Origin: Salinimicrobium sp. TH3
Lineage (GTDB): Bacteria; Bacteroidota; Bacteroidia; Flavobacteriales; Flavobacteriaceae
DNA: 64,000 bases
Direction of reading: 5' to 3'
Assembly (NCBI RefSeq): GCF_026676115.1
Contig: NZ_JAPONB010000001.1
Coordinates: 62,001-126,000, forward strand
Part shown: piece after piece, positions 52,504-62,139 of the stretch
How the letters are laid out: each line of letters starts with the position of its first letter
How positions within the stretch are numbered: the first letter of the stretch is position 1
Program-made: the position numbers and the translations under genes
Notes under the pieces: model-generated
The model's database searches: none
What the model saw: only the letters and a program-made list of their open reading frames with translations
Told to the model about the DNA's origin: nothing

Positions 52504-54288
52504 ATGCGTTTTCTCTACTTCTTTCTCCTTCTTCTTTGCACCCATTTTTCAGGCTTTGCACAGTCAGAGCAGCTGGCGAAGAATTATTTCGACAGGGGCG
52601 AATTTGGGAAGGCAGAAAATATCTATGAAAAGCTCCTGGAGCAGGAGCCCTTTAACGCCTCTTTTTTCTACGGACTTATTGCGACCTATCAACAACTTGA
52701 AAAATATGGCGAGGCAGAAAAACTGCTCAAACACCGGGTGAATAATACAGCCAATGCGCCTCATTTTCTTGTGGAACTTGGACATAATTATGAATTGCAG
52801 GGGAAAAATACCCAGGCAGATCAATTTTACACTGAAGCATTAAGGGCTATAGAGTCCAGGCCAAATTATGCTTTTTCCATTGCCCGGTCTTTTGAAAAAT
52901 ACAGTAAACTCGACAGGGCAGTGACGGCCTATGAACTAGGGATGAAGATGAATCCCGATGCCGAGTATAGTATCCAGCTGGCGCGGCTGTACGGCGAACA
53001 GGGAGATATTGAAAAAATGTTTAGTAATTACATTGATGTGCTGGGTAACAACCCCAATTTACTGCCGGGAGTGAGCCGTATTTACAGCCAGTTTATAAGC
53101 GATGATCCTGCCAATGAGGCCAATCTCATCTTTAGAAAATTGCTGCTTAAAAAGCTTCAGGAGGACCAGAATATCCTTTATAATAACATGTTGAGCTGGC
53201 TTTTTGTGCAGCAAAAGGAGTATCAAAAGGCTTTTCAGCAGGAAAAGGCGATCTACCGCAGGTCAAATCAGGGATTGGGATCAATTCTTCGGCTTACAGT
53301 AATGGCACAGGAAGAAGGACAGCTGGAGACGGCTCTGGAGGTACTTGATTTTATCATTGCCGAAGCCCCTAATGAAGATCTTAGGTTGCAGGCCCATCAG
53401 CTAAGACTGAATATTCTTCAGGAAACACTTCCGAAAGAAAAATATTCGGAGATAGAGGAGGCTTATAAAGCCCTTTTTGAGACCTATGGGAAGGCAACGG
53501 CTATGTTATCTCTTTACATTGATTATGCAAACTTCCTGGCTTTTAAACAGAATAAAATAGCAAAAGCACGGGAAGTTCTAAATGCTTTCCTGGAGCGTGA
53601 TCTCCAAAAGAATGAAGAAGCAGCTTTAAAAATGGCTTTGGCCGATATTCTTGTGCTCGATGAGAAGTTTAACCAGGCGTTGATCTATTTCTCACAGGTG
53701 CAAAACCTGGTGGAGAATGATGTCGTTGCACAAATGGCCCGATTCAAGGTGGCAAAAACCAGCTATTATAAAGGAGATTTTGACTGGGCGACCATACAGT
53801 TGGATGTATTAAAGTCGGCCACTTCGCAATTGATCGCCAATGATGCCATGGAATTAAGTCTTTTAATAAGTGAGAATTCCCTGGAGGATAGTACAAGAAC
53901 AGCTTTGAAACTGTATGCCAGAGCCGATTTGCTGGCTTTTCAGGAAAAGAATGCTAAGGCTATAGAGGTGCTGGATTCTGTCCTTACAAAGCACAAAGGA
54001 GAAAAGATTGAGGATGATGCCCTTTTAAAGCAGGCGAAGCTTTATGAGGAGGCAGGGAAATACGAAAAAGCAGAACAGAATTACCTCGCTATCATAGAAC
54101 ATTATAAAAATGAAGTTTTGGGAGATAATGCACATTATTACCTGGCAGAACTCTATGCGGGGAAACTGGATCACCCCGATAAGGCGAAGGAGTTTTATGA
54201 AAAAATTATCTTTAATTACGCCGATAGTATTTACTTTGTCGACGCCCGGAAAAAATTCAGGCAACTTCGGGGAGACGAACTCGAATAA
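52504..54288 (+). CDS. Secreted tetratricopeptide-repeat protein
   Basis: From the ATG at 52504 the 594-residue protein has a signal peptide cleaved near FAQ/S. TPR repeats then run over most of the length: NYFDRGEFGKAENIYEKLLEQEP, YGEAEKLLKHRVNN, AVTAYELGMKMNP and, near the end, LYEEAGKYEKAEQNYLAII. It is probably a periplasmic or outer-membrane scaffold. The run TPR-DUF4286-rsmA-mgtE looks like a conserved flavobacterial neighbourhood. Confidence 0.87.
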   Translation: MRFLYFFLLLLCTHFSGFAQSEQLAKNYFDRGEFGKAENIYEKLLEQEPFNASFFYGLIATYQQLEKYGEAEKLLKHRVNNTANAPHFLVELGHNYELQGKNTQADQFYTEALRAIESRPNYAFSIARSFEKYSKLDRAVTAYELGMKMNPDAEYSIQLARLYGEQGDIEKMFSNYIDVLGNNPNLLPGVSRIYSQFISDDPANEANLIFRKLLLKKLQEDQNILYNNMLSWLFVQQKEYQKAFQQEKAIYRRSNQGLGSILRLTVMAQEEGQLETALEVLDFIIAEAPNEDLRLQAHQLRLNILQETLPKEKYSEIEEAYKALFETYGKATAMLSLYIDYANFLAFKQNKIAKAREVLNAFLERDLQKNEEAALKMALADILVLDEKFNQALIYFSQVQNLVENDVVAQMARFKVAKTSYYKGDFDWATIQLDVLKSATSQLIANDAMELSLLISENSLEDSTRTALKLYARADLLAFQEKNAKAIEVLDSVLTKHKGEKIEDDALLKQAKLYEEAGKYEKAEQNYLAIIEHYKNEVLGDNAHYYLAELYAGKLDHPDKAKEFYEKIIFNYADSIYFVDARKKFRQLRGDELE

Positions 54289-54331
54289 TGGAATAAATCA
54301 CGATCCCGCTTAGGGAAAGGAAATATAGCTT

Positions 54332-54640
54332 ATGTATATCTACAATGTCACAATAAATATCCAGGAAAATGTTCACGAGGAGTGGGTGGAATGGATGAAG
54401 AAGGAACATATTCCCGATATGCTCAATACGGGAAAATTTACCAGGGCTCTTATGACCAGGGTAATGGTGAAGGAAGAAATGGGGGGCATAACCTACTCGG
54501 TTCAATATACAGCCCCAAATAAAGAAATGCTGGAGCGCTATTACGAGGAAGATGCTCAAAATTTAAGGAAGAAATCTGCCATTTTTGAAGGGCAATTTGT
54601 AGCGTTTAGGACCGAGCTGGAGGTAGTAAGCGAACAGTAG
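54332..54640 (+). CDS. DUF4286 family protein
   Basis: The 102-residue protein matches the DUF4286 pattern: [20 protein letters not shown] at the start, [11 protein letters not shown], and [20 protein letters not shown]. It has a ferredoxin-like dimeric alpha/beta barrel look. Function is unknown. It lies 14 bp before rsmA. Confidence 0.85.
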   Translation: MYIYNVTINIQENVHEEWVEWMKKEHIPDMLNTGKFTRALMTRVMVKEEMGGITYSVQYTAPNKEMLERYYEEDAQNLRKKSAIFEGQFVAFRTELEVVSEQ

Positions 54641-54654
54641 AAATCCCGGTTTAC

Positions 54655-55497
54655 ATGAAAAAAAAATACAACAGGAAAGGTGAAAACCACCACAATACCT
54701 ATGTGCCCCAACACCAGGATGGTGATGTAAAGGCCAAAAAACATCTGGGCCAGCATTTTTTGACCGATGAAACTGTGGCACAAAGGATCGCCGATACTTT
54801 AAGTTATTCAGGTTATCCTTTTGTGCTTGAAATAGGTCCGGGAATGGGAGTGCTTACAAAATATTTGGTCAAAAAAGATGCAGACCTCCATGTGATAGAG
54901 ATCGATAGGGACAGTGTCGCATATTTAAAGGAACATTATCCTGCGCTTGAAGGAAAGATCCATGAAAAGGACTTTCTAAAATATGATGTAAGCGAGATTT
55001 TTGGACAGGACCAATTCGCCATAATCGGGAATTTCCCATATAATATTTCAACCCAGATCGTATTTAAGATGCTGGAACTTCGCAGGTTCATCCCGGAGTT
55101 TTCGGGCATGTTTCAAAAAGAAGTTGCTCAGCGCATTTGTGAAAAAGAAGGGAATAAAACCTACGGAATTCTTTCGGTCCTGGTCCAGGCATTCTATGAA
55201 GCCGAATATCTTTTTACAGTGCCCCCTTCAGTATTTAATCCGCCACCAAAAGTGGACAGTGGGGTGCTTCGGTTTACCCGGAAAGAAGATTTTTCACTGC
55301 CTGTTGATGAAAAATTGTTTTTCAGGGTGGTGAAGACGGCTTTTCAGCAACGTAGAAAAACGCTTCGGAATAGCTTGAAAATCTTTGACCTGCCCGATAG
55401 TATTAAAGAAGATAGTATCTTTGACCTTCGTCCGGAGCAGCTTAGTACTGCTCGTTTCATAGAACTTACGCAAAAAATTGAGCCTAATGCAATTTGA
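54655..55497 (+). CDS. rsmA: 16S rRNA (adenine1518/1519-N6)-dimethyltransferase
   Basis: RsmA (KsgA) dimethylates two adjacent adenines in helix 45 of 16S rRNA. The 280-residue protein has [14 protein letters not shown], the SAM-binding motif [14 protein letters not shown], and the catalytic motif [14 protein letters not shown] short basic N-terminal extension precedes the core. Its last 11 nt overlap the mgtE start. Confidence 0.95.
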   Translation: MKKKYNRKGENHHNTYVPQHQDGDVKAKKHLGQHFLTDETVAQRIADTLSYSGYPFVLEIGPGMGVLTKYLVKKDADLHVIEIDRDSVAYLKEHYPALEGKIHEKDFLKYDVSEIFGQDQFAIIGNFPYNISTQIVFKMLELRRFIPEFSGMFQKEVAQRICEKEGNKTYGILSVLVQAFYEAEYLFTVPPSVFNPPPKVDSGVLRFTRKEDFSLPVDEKLFFRVVKTAFQQRRKTLRNSLKIFDLPDSIKEDSIFDLRPEQLSTARFIELTQKIEPNAI

Positions 55498-56839
55498 GGT
55501 AACCGAAGAATATATCGAGCATATTGAACTTCTCATAAAAGAGAAGCGCGAAGCCGAACTCCTGGAGCTACTGGAGGAGGTGCACCCTGCCGATATAGCC
55601 GAGATCCTCGATGAATTGGACCTCGACGAAGCTACCTATATCATAAAGCTGCTTGACAGCACCAAAACTTCTGAAGCTCTTATGGAGCTCGAGGAAGATG
55701 TGCGGGAACGCATTCTCGATAACCTTACGGCCAAAGAAATTGCCGAGGAGCTTGAGAATATGGATACCGATGATGCCGCCGATATCATCGCAGAACTTTC
55801 TGAAGAACGTAAGCAGGAAGTGATCCAGGAAATCTCAGATGAAGAGCACGCCGAGCATATCGTGGAACTGCTGCGCTACGATGAGAATTCGGCCGGGGGA
55901 CTTATGGCCAAGGAACTTGTGAAAGTTAATGAGAACTGGAGTGTTACCGGTTCCCTCGCCGAGATGAAAGCCCAGGGCGAAAATGTTACCCGCGTGCATT
56001 CCATTTATGTGGTTGACGATAAGGGGAGATTAAAAGGGAGGCTTTCCTTAAAAGATCTGCTCACAGCTTCAAGCAAAGCCAACATCAGTGATGTTTATAT
56101 AGATAAGGTAGATTACGTAACTGTACATACCAAAGGGGAGGAAGTTGCGCGTATCATGCAGAAGTATGACCTGGAAGCTATTCCCGTTGTTGATGAAATG
56201 GGCAGGCTCGTGGGCCGTGTCACTGTCGATGATATCCTTGATTTTGTAAGGGATGAAGCCGAAAGAGATTACCAGCTGGCTGCCGGTATTTCTGAAGATG
56301 TTGAGGCCGATGACTCCATCCTGCGCCTTACCCGTGCTAGATTGCCCTGGCTTATTTTAGCACTTTTGGGAGGTTTTGTTTCAGTAACAGTTTTGGGGAC
56401 TTTTGATGCCGCCATGCAGGAACATGCTGCCCTGTTCTTTTTTGTGCCGCTTATTGCCGCGATGGCAGGAAATGTGGGAGTACAATCCTCTGCCATTGTA
56501 TTGCAGGGTCTGGCCAATCAAAGTCTAAGTGGTTCCCTTTGGAATCGGCTTGTAAAAGAAATCCTGCTCAGCTTGTTAAATGGAGCTGCATTGGCCCTGT
56601 TGCTCATCATTGGCGGAATTTTCCTATTGGGATTTGATTTCAAATTTGGTCTTACCGTGGGGATTTCCCTGATTTCGGTGATCGTGATCGCTTCACTTAT
56701 TGGTACTTTTGTACCTATAATCCTGGACAAGTTCGGGATCGACCCGGCCATGGCTACCGGCCCGTTTATTACCACCAGCAATGACATTTTTGGGATCCTT
56801 ATTTACTTTTCCATAGCGAAGCTCATCCTGGGCTTTTAA
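55487..56839 (+). CDS. mgtE: Magnesium transporter MgtE
   Basis: From the ATG at 55487 the 450-residue protein contains the acidic MgtE N-domain ([31 protein letters not shown]-like repeats), a CBS pair (about 135-255, [19 protein letters not shown] and [16 protein letters not shown]) and five membrane segments. The MgtE channel signature is [19 protein letters not shown]. The cytosolic N and CBS domains sense Mg and gate the pore. It overlaps rsmA, so the two are translationally coupled. Confidence 0.95.
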   Translation: MQFEVTEEYIEHIELLIKEKREAELLELLEEVHPADIAEILDELDLDEATYIIKLLDSTKTSEALMELEEDVRERILDNLTAKEIAEELENMDTDDAADIIAELSEERKQEVIQEISDEEHAEHIVELLRYDENSAGGLMAKELVKVNENWSVTGSLAEMKAQGENVTRVHSIYVVDDKGRLKGRLSLKDLLTASSKANISDVYIDKVDYVTVHTKGEEVARIMQKYDLEAIPVVDEMGRLVGRVTVDDILDFVRDEAERDYQLAAGISEDVEADDSILRLTRARLPWLILALLGGFVSVTVLGTFDAAMQEHAALFFFVPLIAAMAGNVGVQSSAIVLQGLANQSLSGSLWNRLVKEILLSLLNGAALALLLIIGGIFLLGFDFKFGLTVGISLISVIVIASLIGTFVPIILDKFGIDPAMATGPFITTSNDIFGILIYFSIAKLILGF

Positions 56840-56868
56840 TCTTCCAATACCAATTTTAAATTTTCTGA

Positions 56869-56896
56869 ATTTTGGAATTTGGATTTTGGAATTTGA
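56869..56896 (+). repeat. 14-nt-period repeat after mgtE
   Basis: ATTTTGGAATTTGG (56869-56882) then ATTTTGGAATTTGA (56883-56896), 13 of 14 identical, starting 29 bp after the mgtE stop. Confidence 0.75.
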
Positions 56897-56913
56897 ATAT
56901 TGTTATTCTTTTC

Positions 56914-57000
56914 ATGGGGGCTGCTGCGCACCGGGCTTTCCGCTGTATTTTTTTACCCTCCAAAAAGGGTAAAAAAGATGCCGCTTCAATCCCTGCCCCA
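56914..57000. repeat. Structured intergenic element with GGGCTTTCCGC and CCGCTTCAATCCC boxes
   Basis: CGGGCTTTCCGCTGTA is followed by an 11-bp stem TTTTTTACCCT/AGGGTAAAAAA (56949-56959 with 56966-56976, loop ccaaaa), then GATGCCGCTTCAATCCCTG. I recall very similar boxes around hairpins in many Bacteroidota intergenic regions, but could not check. It lies between mgtE and the cupin gene. Confidence 0.65.
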
Positions 57001-57042
57001 ACTTCATTTTTGTAATTTAGTTCATCTTAAAAATGCCATTGT

Positions 57043-57408
57043 ATGATACCTATTGATCCCAGAGAAAAATTGAAAAGCTTCAGCAACCATTGGCATCCGC
57101 GTCAAATAGGGGTTGTCAATGACATGCAGGTACTCGTAGCGAAAGTGAAAGATGAATTTGTTTGGCATCAACATGATGAAGAAGATGAATTGTTCCAGGT
57201 GCTAAAGGGAACTTTGTATCTTCAGTTCGAAGATCGCACAGAGACTGTAAGGGAAGGGGAGATCATTATTGTTCCCAAAGGAGTGAAGCATTGTCCTATG
57301 ACTAAAGATGGTGAGGAAGTACATATTATGCTGTTTGAAAAACTCAGCACCAAACACACCGGGGAGGTGGAAGACAGCCTCACCCAATCTGACTATCCAA
57401 AAATCTGA
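57043..57408 (+). CDS. Cupin-domain protein
   Basis: The 121-residue protein is one small cupin barrel. The first metal motif is WHQHDEEDELFQVLKG with the expected His/Glu ligands, and the second is VPKGVKHCPMTKDGEEVHIM. Such proteins bind a metal and act as isomerases, dioxygenases or sensors; none can be chosen here. It lies 6 bp ahead of a 2-hydroxyacid dehydrogenase gene and is likely co-transcribed with it. Confidence 0.85.
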   Translation: MIPIDPREKLKSFSNHWHPRQIGVVNDMQVLVAKVKDEFVWHQHDEEDELFQVLKGTLYLQFEDRTETVREGEIIIVPKGVKHCPMTKDGEEVHIMLFEKLSTKHTGEVEDSLTQSDYPKI

Positions 57409-57414
57409 TTTTTT

Positions 57415-58356
57415 ATGACCATTCTTCACGCCGACTCTAATCAACCGACTCTTTTGCAACAGCTCGAAGCTGCAGGATTTACAAACATAGAGGCTTATAA
57501 TCAAAGTGAGCAGGAGATCCTTGAGAACCAACATTTATATGATGGTATCGTAATTAGGAGCAGGTTTAAAATCGACAGGGATTTCCTTGATGCTGCTCCC
57601 AATTTAAAGTTTATCGCCCGTGTTGGGGCTGGTTTGGAGAGTATTGATGTCGAGTATGCCGATAAAAAGGGTGTGAAGCTATTTTCTGCACCCGAAGGAA
57701 ATAGAAATGCAGTGGGTGAACATGCCCTGGGAATGTTGCTTTCCCTCTTCAACAAACTAAACCAGGCCGACAGGCAGGTGCGGGAAGGCTTATGGTATCG
57801 TGAAGCCAACCGCGGAGTGGAGCTCGAAGGAAAAACCGTAGGTATCATTGGCTATGGAAACATGGGAAAGTCCTTTGCCAAAAAGCTGCAGGGGTTTGAT
57901 GTAAAGGTGGTTTGTTATGACATTTTAGAGGGAGTAGGAGATGAGCATGCAGAGCAGGTTTCTTTAGAAGAATTCAGGAGAGAATGTGATGTGGTGAGTC
58001 TGCACACCCCCTGGACTCCGGAAACCAACAGAATGGTGAATAAAGACTTTATACAGGCTTTCGAAAAACCTTTCTGGCTACTCAACACCGCTCGTGGAAA
58101 AAGTGTGGTCACCGAAGACCTTGTTACGGCCTTACAATCTGGAAAGATCCTTGGTGCAGGACTGGATGTACTGGAGTACGAAAAAGGTTCTTTTGAAGAT
58201 CTTTTTACTGAAGCTGCCGAAATGCCAAAAGCACTTCAGGCGCTGCTGGTAATGCCCAACGTGCTCCTAAGTCCCCACGTGGCAGGATGGACGGTAGAAA
58301 GCCACAAAAAGCTGGCCGATACCATAGCTCATAAGATCATAAGTCACTACAAGTAA
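57415..58356 (+). CDS. D-isomer-specific 2-hydroxyacid dehydrogenase
   Basis: The 313-residue protein has the NAD-binding motif VGIIGYGNMGKSFAKKL, the substrate and catalytic blocks LHTPWTPETNRMV and LNTARGKSVV, and HVAGWTVESHKKL with the catalytic His. The family includes phosphoglycerate dehydrogenase (SerA), but the short length without an ACT domain does not settle which oxoacid is reduced. It is operonic with the cupin gene. Confidence 0.9.
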   Translation: MTILHADSNQPTLLQQLEAAGFTNIEAYNQSEQEILENQHLYDGIVIRSRFKIDRDFLDAAPNLKFIARVGAGLESIDVEYADKKGVKLFSAPEGNRNAVGEHALGMLLSLFNKLNQADRQVREGLWYREANRGVELEGKTVGIIGYGNMGKSFAKKLQGFDVKVVCYDILEGVGDEHAEQVSLEEFRRECDVVSLHTPWTPETNRMVNKDFIQAFEKPFWLLNTARGKSVVTEDLVTALQSGKILGAGLDVLEYEKGSFEDLFTEAAEMPKALQALLVMPNVLLSPHVAGWTVESHKKLADTIAHKIISHYK

Positions 58357-58359
58357 AGG

Positions 58360-58415
58360 CACCGCATGCGGTGTCTCAGTCACAGTAAAGCACCTTTTAA
58401 GGCGTCTCAGCCACA
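58360..58415 (+). repeat. Short palindrome and direct repeats before the VOC gene
   Basis: CACCGCATGCGGTG (58360-58373) is a perfect palindrome. GTCTCAGTCACA (58373-58384) and GTCTCAGCCACA (58404-58415) repeat 31 bp apart, with CCTTTTAAGG between them. It may be a regulatory region or insertion remnant. Confidence 0.45.
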
Positions 58416-58427
58416 AAAGTAAGATAT

Positions 58428-58814
58428 ATGAAAAACAGAGTAACCGGAATCGGCGGGATCTTCTTCAAAACCAAAGATCCAAAAACAACAAAAGATTGGT
58501 ACAACAAACACCTTGGCCTTAACACAGACCAGTGGGGGAGCACCTTTTGGTGGAAGGATAAGGAAGGAAACGACTGCTCTACCCAGTGGAGCCCCATGAA
58601 TGAAGACACCGACTATTATGAGCCTTCAAAAAAGCAGTTTATGATCAACTACCGGGTGGAGAACCTGGAAGAATTGCTGGAGGAACTAAAGAAAGAGGGT
58701 GTGGAGATCGTGGGGGAGATGCAGACTTTCGATTATGGGAAATTCGGTTGGATCATGGATCCCGACGGCAATAAGATCGAACTGTGGGAACCAAATGATA
58801 AGGCTTTTTTATAG
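58428..58814 (+). CDS. VOC/glyoxalase-family protein
   Basis: The 128-residue protein has the paired beta-alpha-beta-beta-beta modules of the vicinal-oxygen-chelate fold: ITGIGGIFFKTKDPKTTKDW-like start (VTGIGGIFFKTKDPKTTKDW), YNKHLGLNTDQWG and, near the end, YGKFGWIMDPDGNKIELWEP with the metal-ligand Glu. The reaction is unknown. Its end overlaps the next, oppositely oriented gene by 6 nt. Confidence 0.87.
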   Translation: MKNRVTGIGGIFFKTKDPKTTKDWYNKHLGLNTDQWGSTFWWKDKEGNDCSTQWSPMNEDTDYYEPSKKQFMINYRVENLEELLEELKKEGVEIVGEMQTFDYGKFGWIMDPDGNKIELWEPNDKAFL

Positions 58815-59318
58815 CAGCTTCCCTGCCACATTCTTGTCGTGCTTAATTATCTCGTCATTCAGGTATTCCTTGAAAATCCTTAACAATCCGTCTTCCTCGC
58901 TTCTAATGAAGTTCAATAATCCTATGATCGCGAGTGGAAAGATGGCAAACTGAATTAAGAAAATTGGCCATTCGAATTTGATAATTATCTGAAGAAAAAC
59001 AACGAGCAATGGTAGAACGATCAATAATGTAGCAAGGAAAGTTTTGCTTCTTGTTTTTAGTTCAATTTTCGTTTTTGAATTTTCTATTTCAGTCAGTTTC
59101 CCATAGAATATGATTTCACTTTTAGTATTTGGCCGGTTTATATCAAATAGTAGGTTGCTGCCGTAGGAAAAATTTAAACTTATTATGAAACTGTTTTCCG
59201 TCATCCATATGAAGTGAAATCTTTCTGGATTTTCATTCAATATTTTCTTCAACTCCGCAGGTTTCATTGTTACTCCCAGGTTCTCAGTCCTGGATTTATA
59301 AAGGGAGCGAAATTTCAT
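58809..59318 (-). CDS. Hypothetical protein with two membrane segments
   Basis: The 169-residue protein has a polar N-terminal half (FHFIWMTENSFIISLNFSYGS, which may be a small beta domain). Two hydrophobic helices follow (about 93-113 and 118-137), then a charged C-terminal tail. No family is recognised. AT-rich relative to its left neighbours, like the following DUF3800 gene, so it may belong to the same acquired stretch. Confidence 0.65.
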   Translation of the reverse strand: MKFRSLYKSRTENLGVTMKPAELKKILNENPERFHFIWMTENSFIISLNFSYGSNLLFDINRPNTKSEIIFYGKLTEIENSKTKIELKTRSKTFLATLLIVLPLLVVFLQIIIKFEWPIFLIQFAIFPLAIIGLLNFIRSEEDGLLRIFKEYLNDEIIKHDKNVAGKLL

Positions 59319-59417
59319 TTTTTAGTTATAGCTATGAGAAATTATTAGGTCCCGAATAACTCAATTTATGGCTTTGGAAAAAGAGGTTTATCAGTTAAAC
59401 TTAATTTTTAAAAGTAT

Positions 59418-59436
59418 TCAAAAATGCCATTTTTGA
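59418..59436. repeat. Dispersed AT palindrome TCAAAAATGCCATTTTTGA
   Basis: This is the most complete copy of the palindrome also seen at 46159 and inside the terminator at 14071-14087. It lies between the hypothetical membrane protein gene and the DUF3800 gene. Confidence 0.65.
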
Positions 59437-59468
59437 CTGGTCTGCCGTATTTGTGTTAACCGACTTTG

Positions 59469-60629
59469 TTACCTGTTGGCCGTCACTTGGATTATTTCTT
59501 TTAGTAATTCATAATTGTTTTCCTCAAGTAAATCTATGTTACCAGAAGTTGCACTTTTTATCACAACATTTGTTTTACGTAAAGTTTCAATCATAGGCAT
59601 GATTTGAGAACTATAGTTATTGAAGAACCTTATCAAATCACCTTTACAACACGGGATTTTATAACCGCTTTGAGAACTTAATATCAGAATTTTATTATCT
59701 CTTAGGATTCCAATTATTTCCTTACTGAAGATTCTTTTATTAAAATTGACATCTCGAATTTTAATCCGATCAATTATTTCATCAGAATATATATATTCAT
59801 AAGGGTCGAGTTTGAACCTATAAATTAGGTAGTTCAGACAAATCAGTTGATTTTTAATTTCTATTTCTGTCTTTTCTTCATTCGCATTTATATATTCATT
59901 AATTCTAAAAAATATAAAATCAACTAACTCCTGATTATAATTTTCATCTTCATTTTCTATTTTTCGGAATAACCTAGGAGGATTTTCTGGCCATTCTCTT
60001 AGGTGTAAAATATGCCTGTTAAGAATTCGGGGAATTTCGTGACTTCTTTGTTCTACTTTTCCTGGTTCATAACATTTTGCAATACTCCCAGTAATAAAAT
60101 CTGCAAGTTGTATTAGTGGTTCAGATTTACTGTCCGAAAACTGAAATTCTGGACCTCGAAAAAGCTCCGTTTGATTATGATTGCTTTCAACGTAATTAAT
60201 GAATCCTTCCATGAACTGATCCGTTCCATGATTGTCAGCTACCAGCTTCAAGTAGGGGTAATAGTCGTATAATTCGTGGTCTAATAAACCATTTATATAT
60301 TTAAAGAAACTATTTCTAAACTGTAAGCCACTTTCTTCGAAAATTTTTCTTTTATCTACTATAATGCTATAAATCCTAAAATCAAGTGTCGAAATATCTT
60401 TCAGAAAATTTATTCTTTTATCAATATTCCTAAATGCTTTTGAATTGGATTTGATTTCTGGTGCTTGGGTATAGTTACTAGCAATTTTTTTAAATTGTTC
60501 ACGAACCTGTTCAACTGATTCTTCGTCAATTATAATTGCACTTACAATGAAAAAGGTTGTAACACCATCCTTTTCGAAGTGTATACTTTTATCCCCAAAT
60601 TCATCTATGTATCCTATTTTTTTACTCAA
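59469..60629 (-). CDS. DUF3800 domain protein
   Basis: The 386-residue protein begins at TTG (MSKKIGYIDEFGDKS); the first residues match the family's YIDESG-type motif, so this start is well supported. Other DUF3800 features are VADNHGTDQF and LIQLADFITGSIAKC, giving the conserved acidic residues of an RNase H-like fold. The last 160 residues are an extra AT-rich, helical region. DUF3800 proteins often occur in mobile and defence settings, but the activity is not established. The start codon overlaps the stop of an upstream ORF fragment. Confidence 0.82.
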   Translation of the reverse strand: MSKKIGYIDEFGDKSIHFEKDGVTTFFIVSAIIIDEESVEQVREQFKKIASNYTQAPEIKSNSKAFRNIDKRINFLKDISTLDFRIYSIIVDKRKIFEESGLQFRNSFFKYINGLLDHELYDYYPYLKLVADNHGTDQFMEGFINYVESNHNQTELFRGPEFQFSDSKSEPLIQLADFITGSIAKCYEPGKVEQRSHEIPRILNRHILHLREWPENPPRLFRKIENEDENYNQELVDFIFFRINEYINANEEKTEIEIKNQLICLNYLIYRFKLDPYEYIYSDEIIDRIKIRDVNFNKRIFSKEIIGILRDNKILILSSQSGYKIPCCKGDLIRFFNNYSSQIMPMIETLRKTNVVIKSATSGNIDLLEENNYELLKEIIQVTANR

Positions 60630-60741
60630 AGTTTTCTTTTAGGCCTTCAGGTAACTTCTTAAACCACAAATAGACCTGTTGTTTCCAGTTTCTATTTACC
60701 GGATAAACAAAATCTACCTCAGTAAATTTATTAAATTTTTG
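60622..60741 (-). pseudogene. Truncated ORF fragment overlapping the DUF3800 start
   Basis: A 39-codon open frame ends in GAG-TAA, overlapping the TTG start of DUF3800 by 4 nt. It encodes EVDFVYPVNRNWKQQVYLWF, then FKKLPEGLKENFE, a plausible protein sequence, but it has no start codon and follows an in-frame stop. It looks like the 3' remnant of a gene once coupled to DUF3800. Confidence 0.4.
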
Positions 60742-60897
60742 TTAAGGAAGTTGAGGGAAAACCGTAAAGAAGCCGGATATCAGGCAAAAATGCTTAAAAA
60801 TTAAGATATCAGTTTTCTCAAAGAACCTGCACGAAAACCTTTTATTTTAAATATTTCCTAAAGCACAGCTAACTTTTTCCCTGCGGGAATAAGGCCT

Positions 60898-60905
60898 TAC
60901 CTTTG
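60898..60905 (+). promoter_or_regulatory. -7 promoter element of the MFS gene
   Basis: TACCTTTG fits TAnnTTTG and is 19 nt before the TTG start at 60925. Confidence 0.6.
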
Positions 60906-60924
60906 CAGCTTCAAAAAAGGCATT

Positions 60925-62139
60925 TTGAAGGATTATTTTTACTTTCTAAAGGGAAATTTCAGGACGGTAAGTTTCGGGTGGCTGCTGACGCTGCTATCAG
61001 GCTTTGGCCAGACCTTTCTCATTTCCCTCTACGTACCCGAGATCATCAGGTCCTTCAGCATTTCTGAAGGTGCTTTTGGAGCGATCTATGCCGGCTGTAC
61101 GATTGCAGCTTCTTTCATCATGCTTTCCGTTGGTCATACCGTAGATCATAAGCCGGTTAAAAAAGTCACTGCCTTTACCATCACCGCTCTGGCACTTTCC
61201 AGCATCCTCCTTGGAGTTTCTGAAAGTATAATTCTCCTTATTGTCGCAGTAACGGGCCTCCGCCTTGCCGGGCAGGGACTGCTCACGCACATCAGCATGA
61301 CCATTATGTCAAAGCAATACGTGAATGACCGCGGAAAAGCCCTGAGTTTTTCCTCCCTCGGTTTTTCGGTTGGGGAAGCTATTTTTCCGCTGATCATTGC
61401 TTTTCTAATAAGCTGGTTCGACTGGAGAGTTGCTGCAATTTCCAGTGGGGTTGCTTTGTTGATCTACCTCATTAGACTTAAATTCACCCGACTTGAATAC
61501 TTCGATGAAAAGCTGTCGACAAAAGGAAGCCCTTCTCCCTGGTCTTTACTAAAGGATTATAAGTCTGTAGTTTTTGACAGGAAATTTGGGGTAATGATGC
61601 CCGCGAGTTTCATCCTTAGCTTTGGTGCAACTGCTATCTTCTTTTATCAGTATGTGTTTGTGGAGAACAAAGGCTGGTCTGTGCAATTATATGCCACCTT
61701 CTTTACGGTTTATGCAGTAACCCGTTTCCTTTTTTCCCTTTTTGGAGGGATGTGGGTAGATAAATTCACAGCCAGGAAACTCTTCCGGTATTATTTGATC
61801 CCAATCAACTTAGGGCTGTTGCCTTTTGCTTTTATGGAAAGCATTGTAGGAGCATTGATCTTTCTCGTCACCGCCGGAATAAGTATGGGAGTGGCAGGAA
61901 CGGTAAAAACAGCTTTAATAGCCGAACTCTACGGAACCGAAAAAATGGGAGTGATAAGAAGTGTCTTCACCATGTTCTCGGTCATTAGTACCGCACTGGG
62001 ACCCTTAGTCGTTGGATTACTAATGGATGCCGGAGTAAGCTTTGAATACCTCATGGCCGGAATTTTTGTCCTCATGGCCCTGATCATCATCAACTCACAA
62101 CGGATCAAATCCTATCAGGATCAGGAAATACCTGCATAA
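60925..62139 (+). CDS. Major facilitator superfamily transporter
   Basis: The 404-residue protein has about twelve hydrophobic segments and the MFS loop motif region GHTVDHKPVKK between helices 2 and 3. A second is seen at GGMWVDKFTARKLF in the C-terminal half. The TTG at 60925 is used because the first helix begins right after it and the promoter is close. The substrate is unknown; the layout recalls the nitrate/oxalate-type MFS group only loosely. Confidence 0.88.
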   Translation: MKDYFYFLKGNFRTVSFGWLLTLLSGFGQTFLISLYVPEIIRSFSISEGAFGAIYAGCTIAASFIMLSVGHTVDHKPVKKVTAFTITALALSSILLGVSESIILLIVAVTGLRLAGQGLLTHISMTIMSKQYVNDRGKALSFSSLGFSVGEAIFPLIIAFLISWFDWRVAAISSGVALLIYLIRLKFTRLEYFDEKLSTKGSPSPWSLLKDYKSVVFDRKFGVMMPASFILSFGATAIFFYQYVFVENKGWSVQLYATFFTVYAVTRFLFSLFGGMWVDKFTARKLFRYYLIPINLGLLPFAFMESIVGALIFLVTAGISMGVAGTVKTALIAELYGTEKMGVIRSVFTMFSVISTALGPLVVGLLMDAGVSFEYLMAGIFVLMALIIINSQRIKSYQDQEIPA

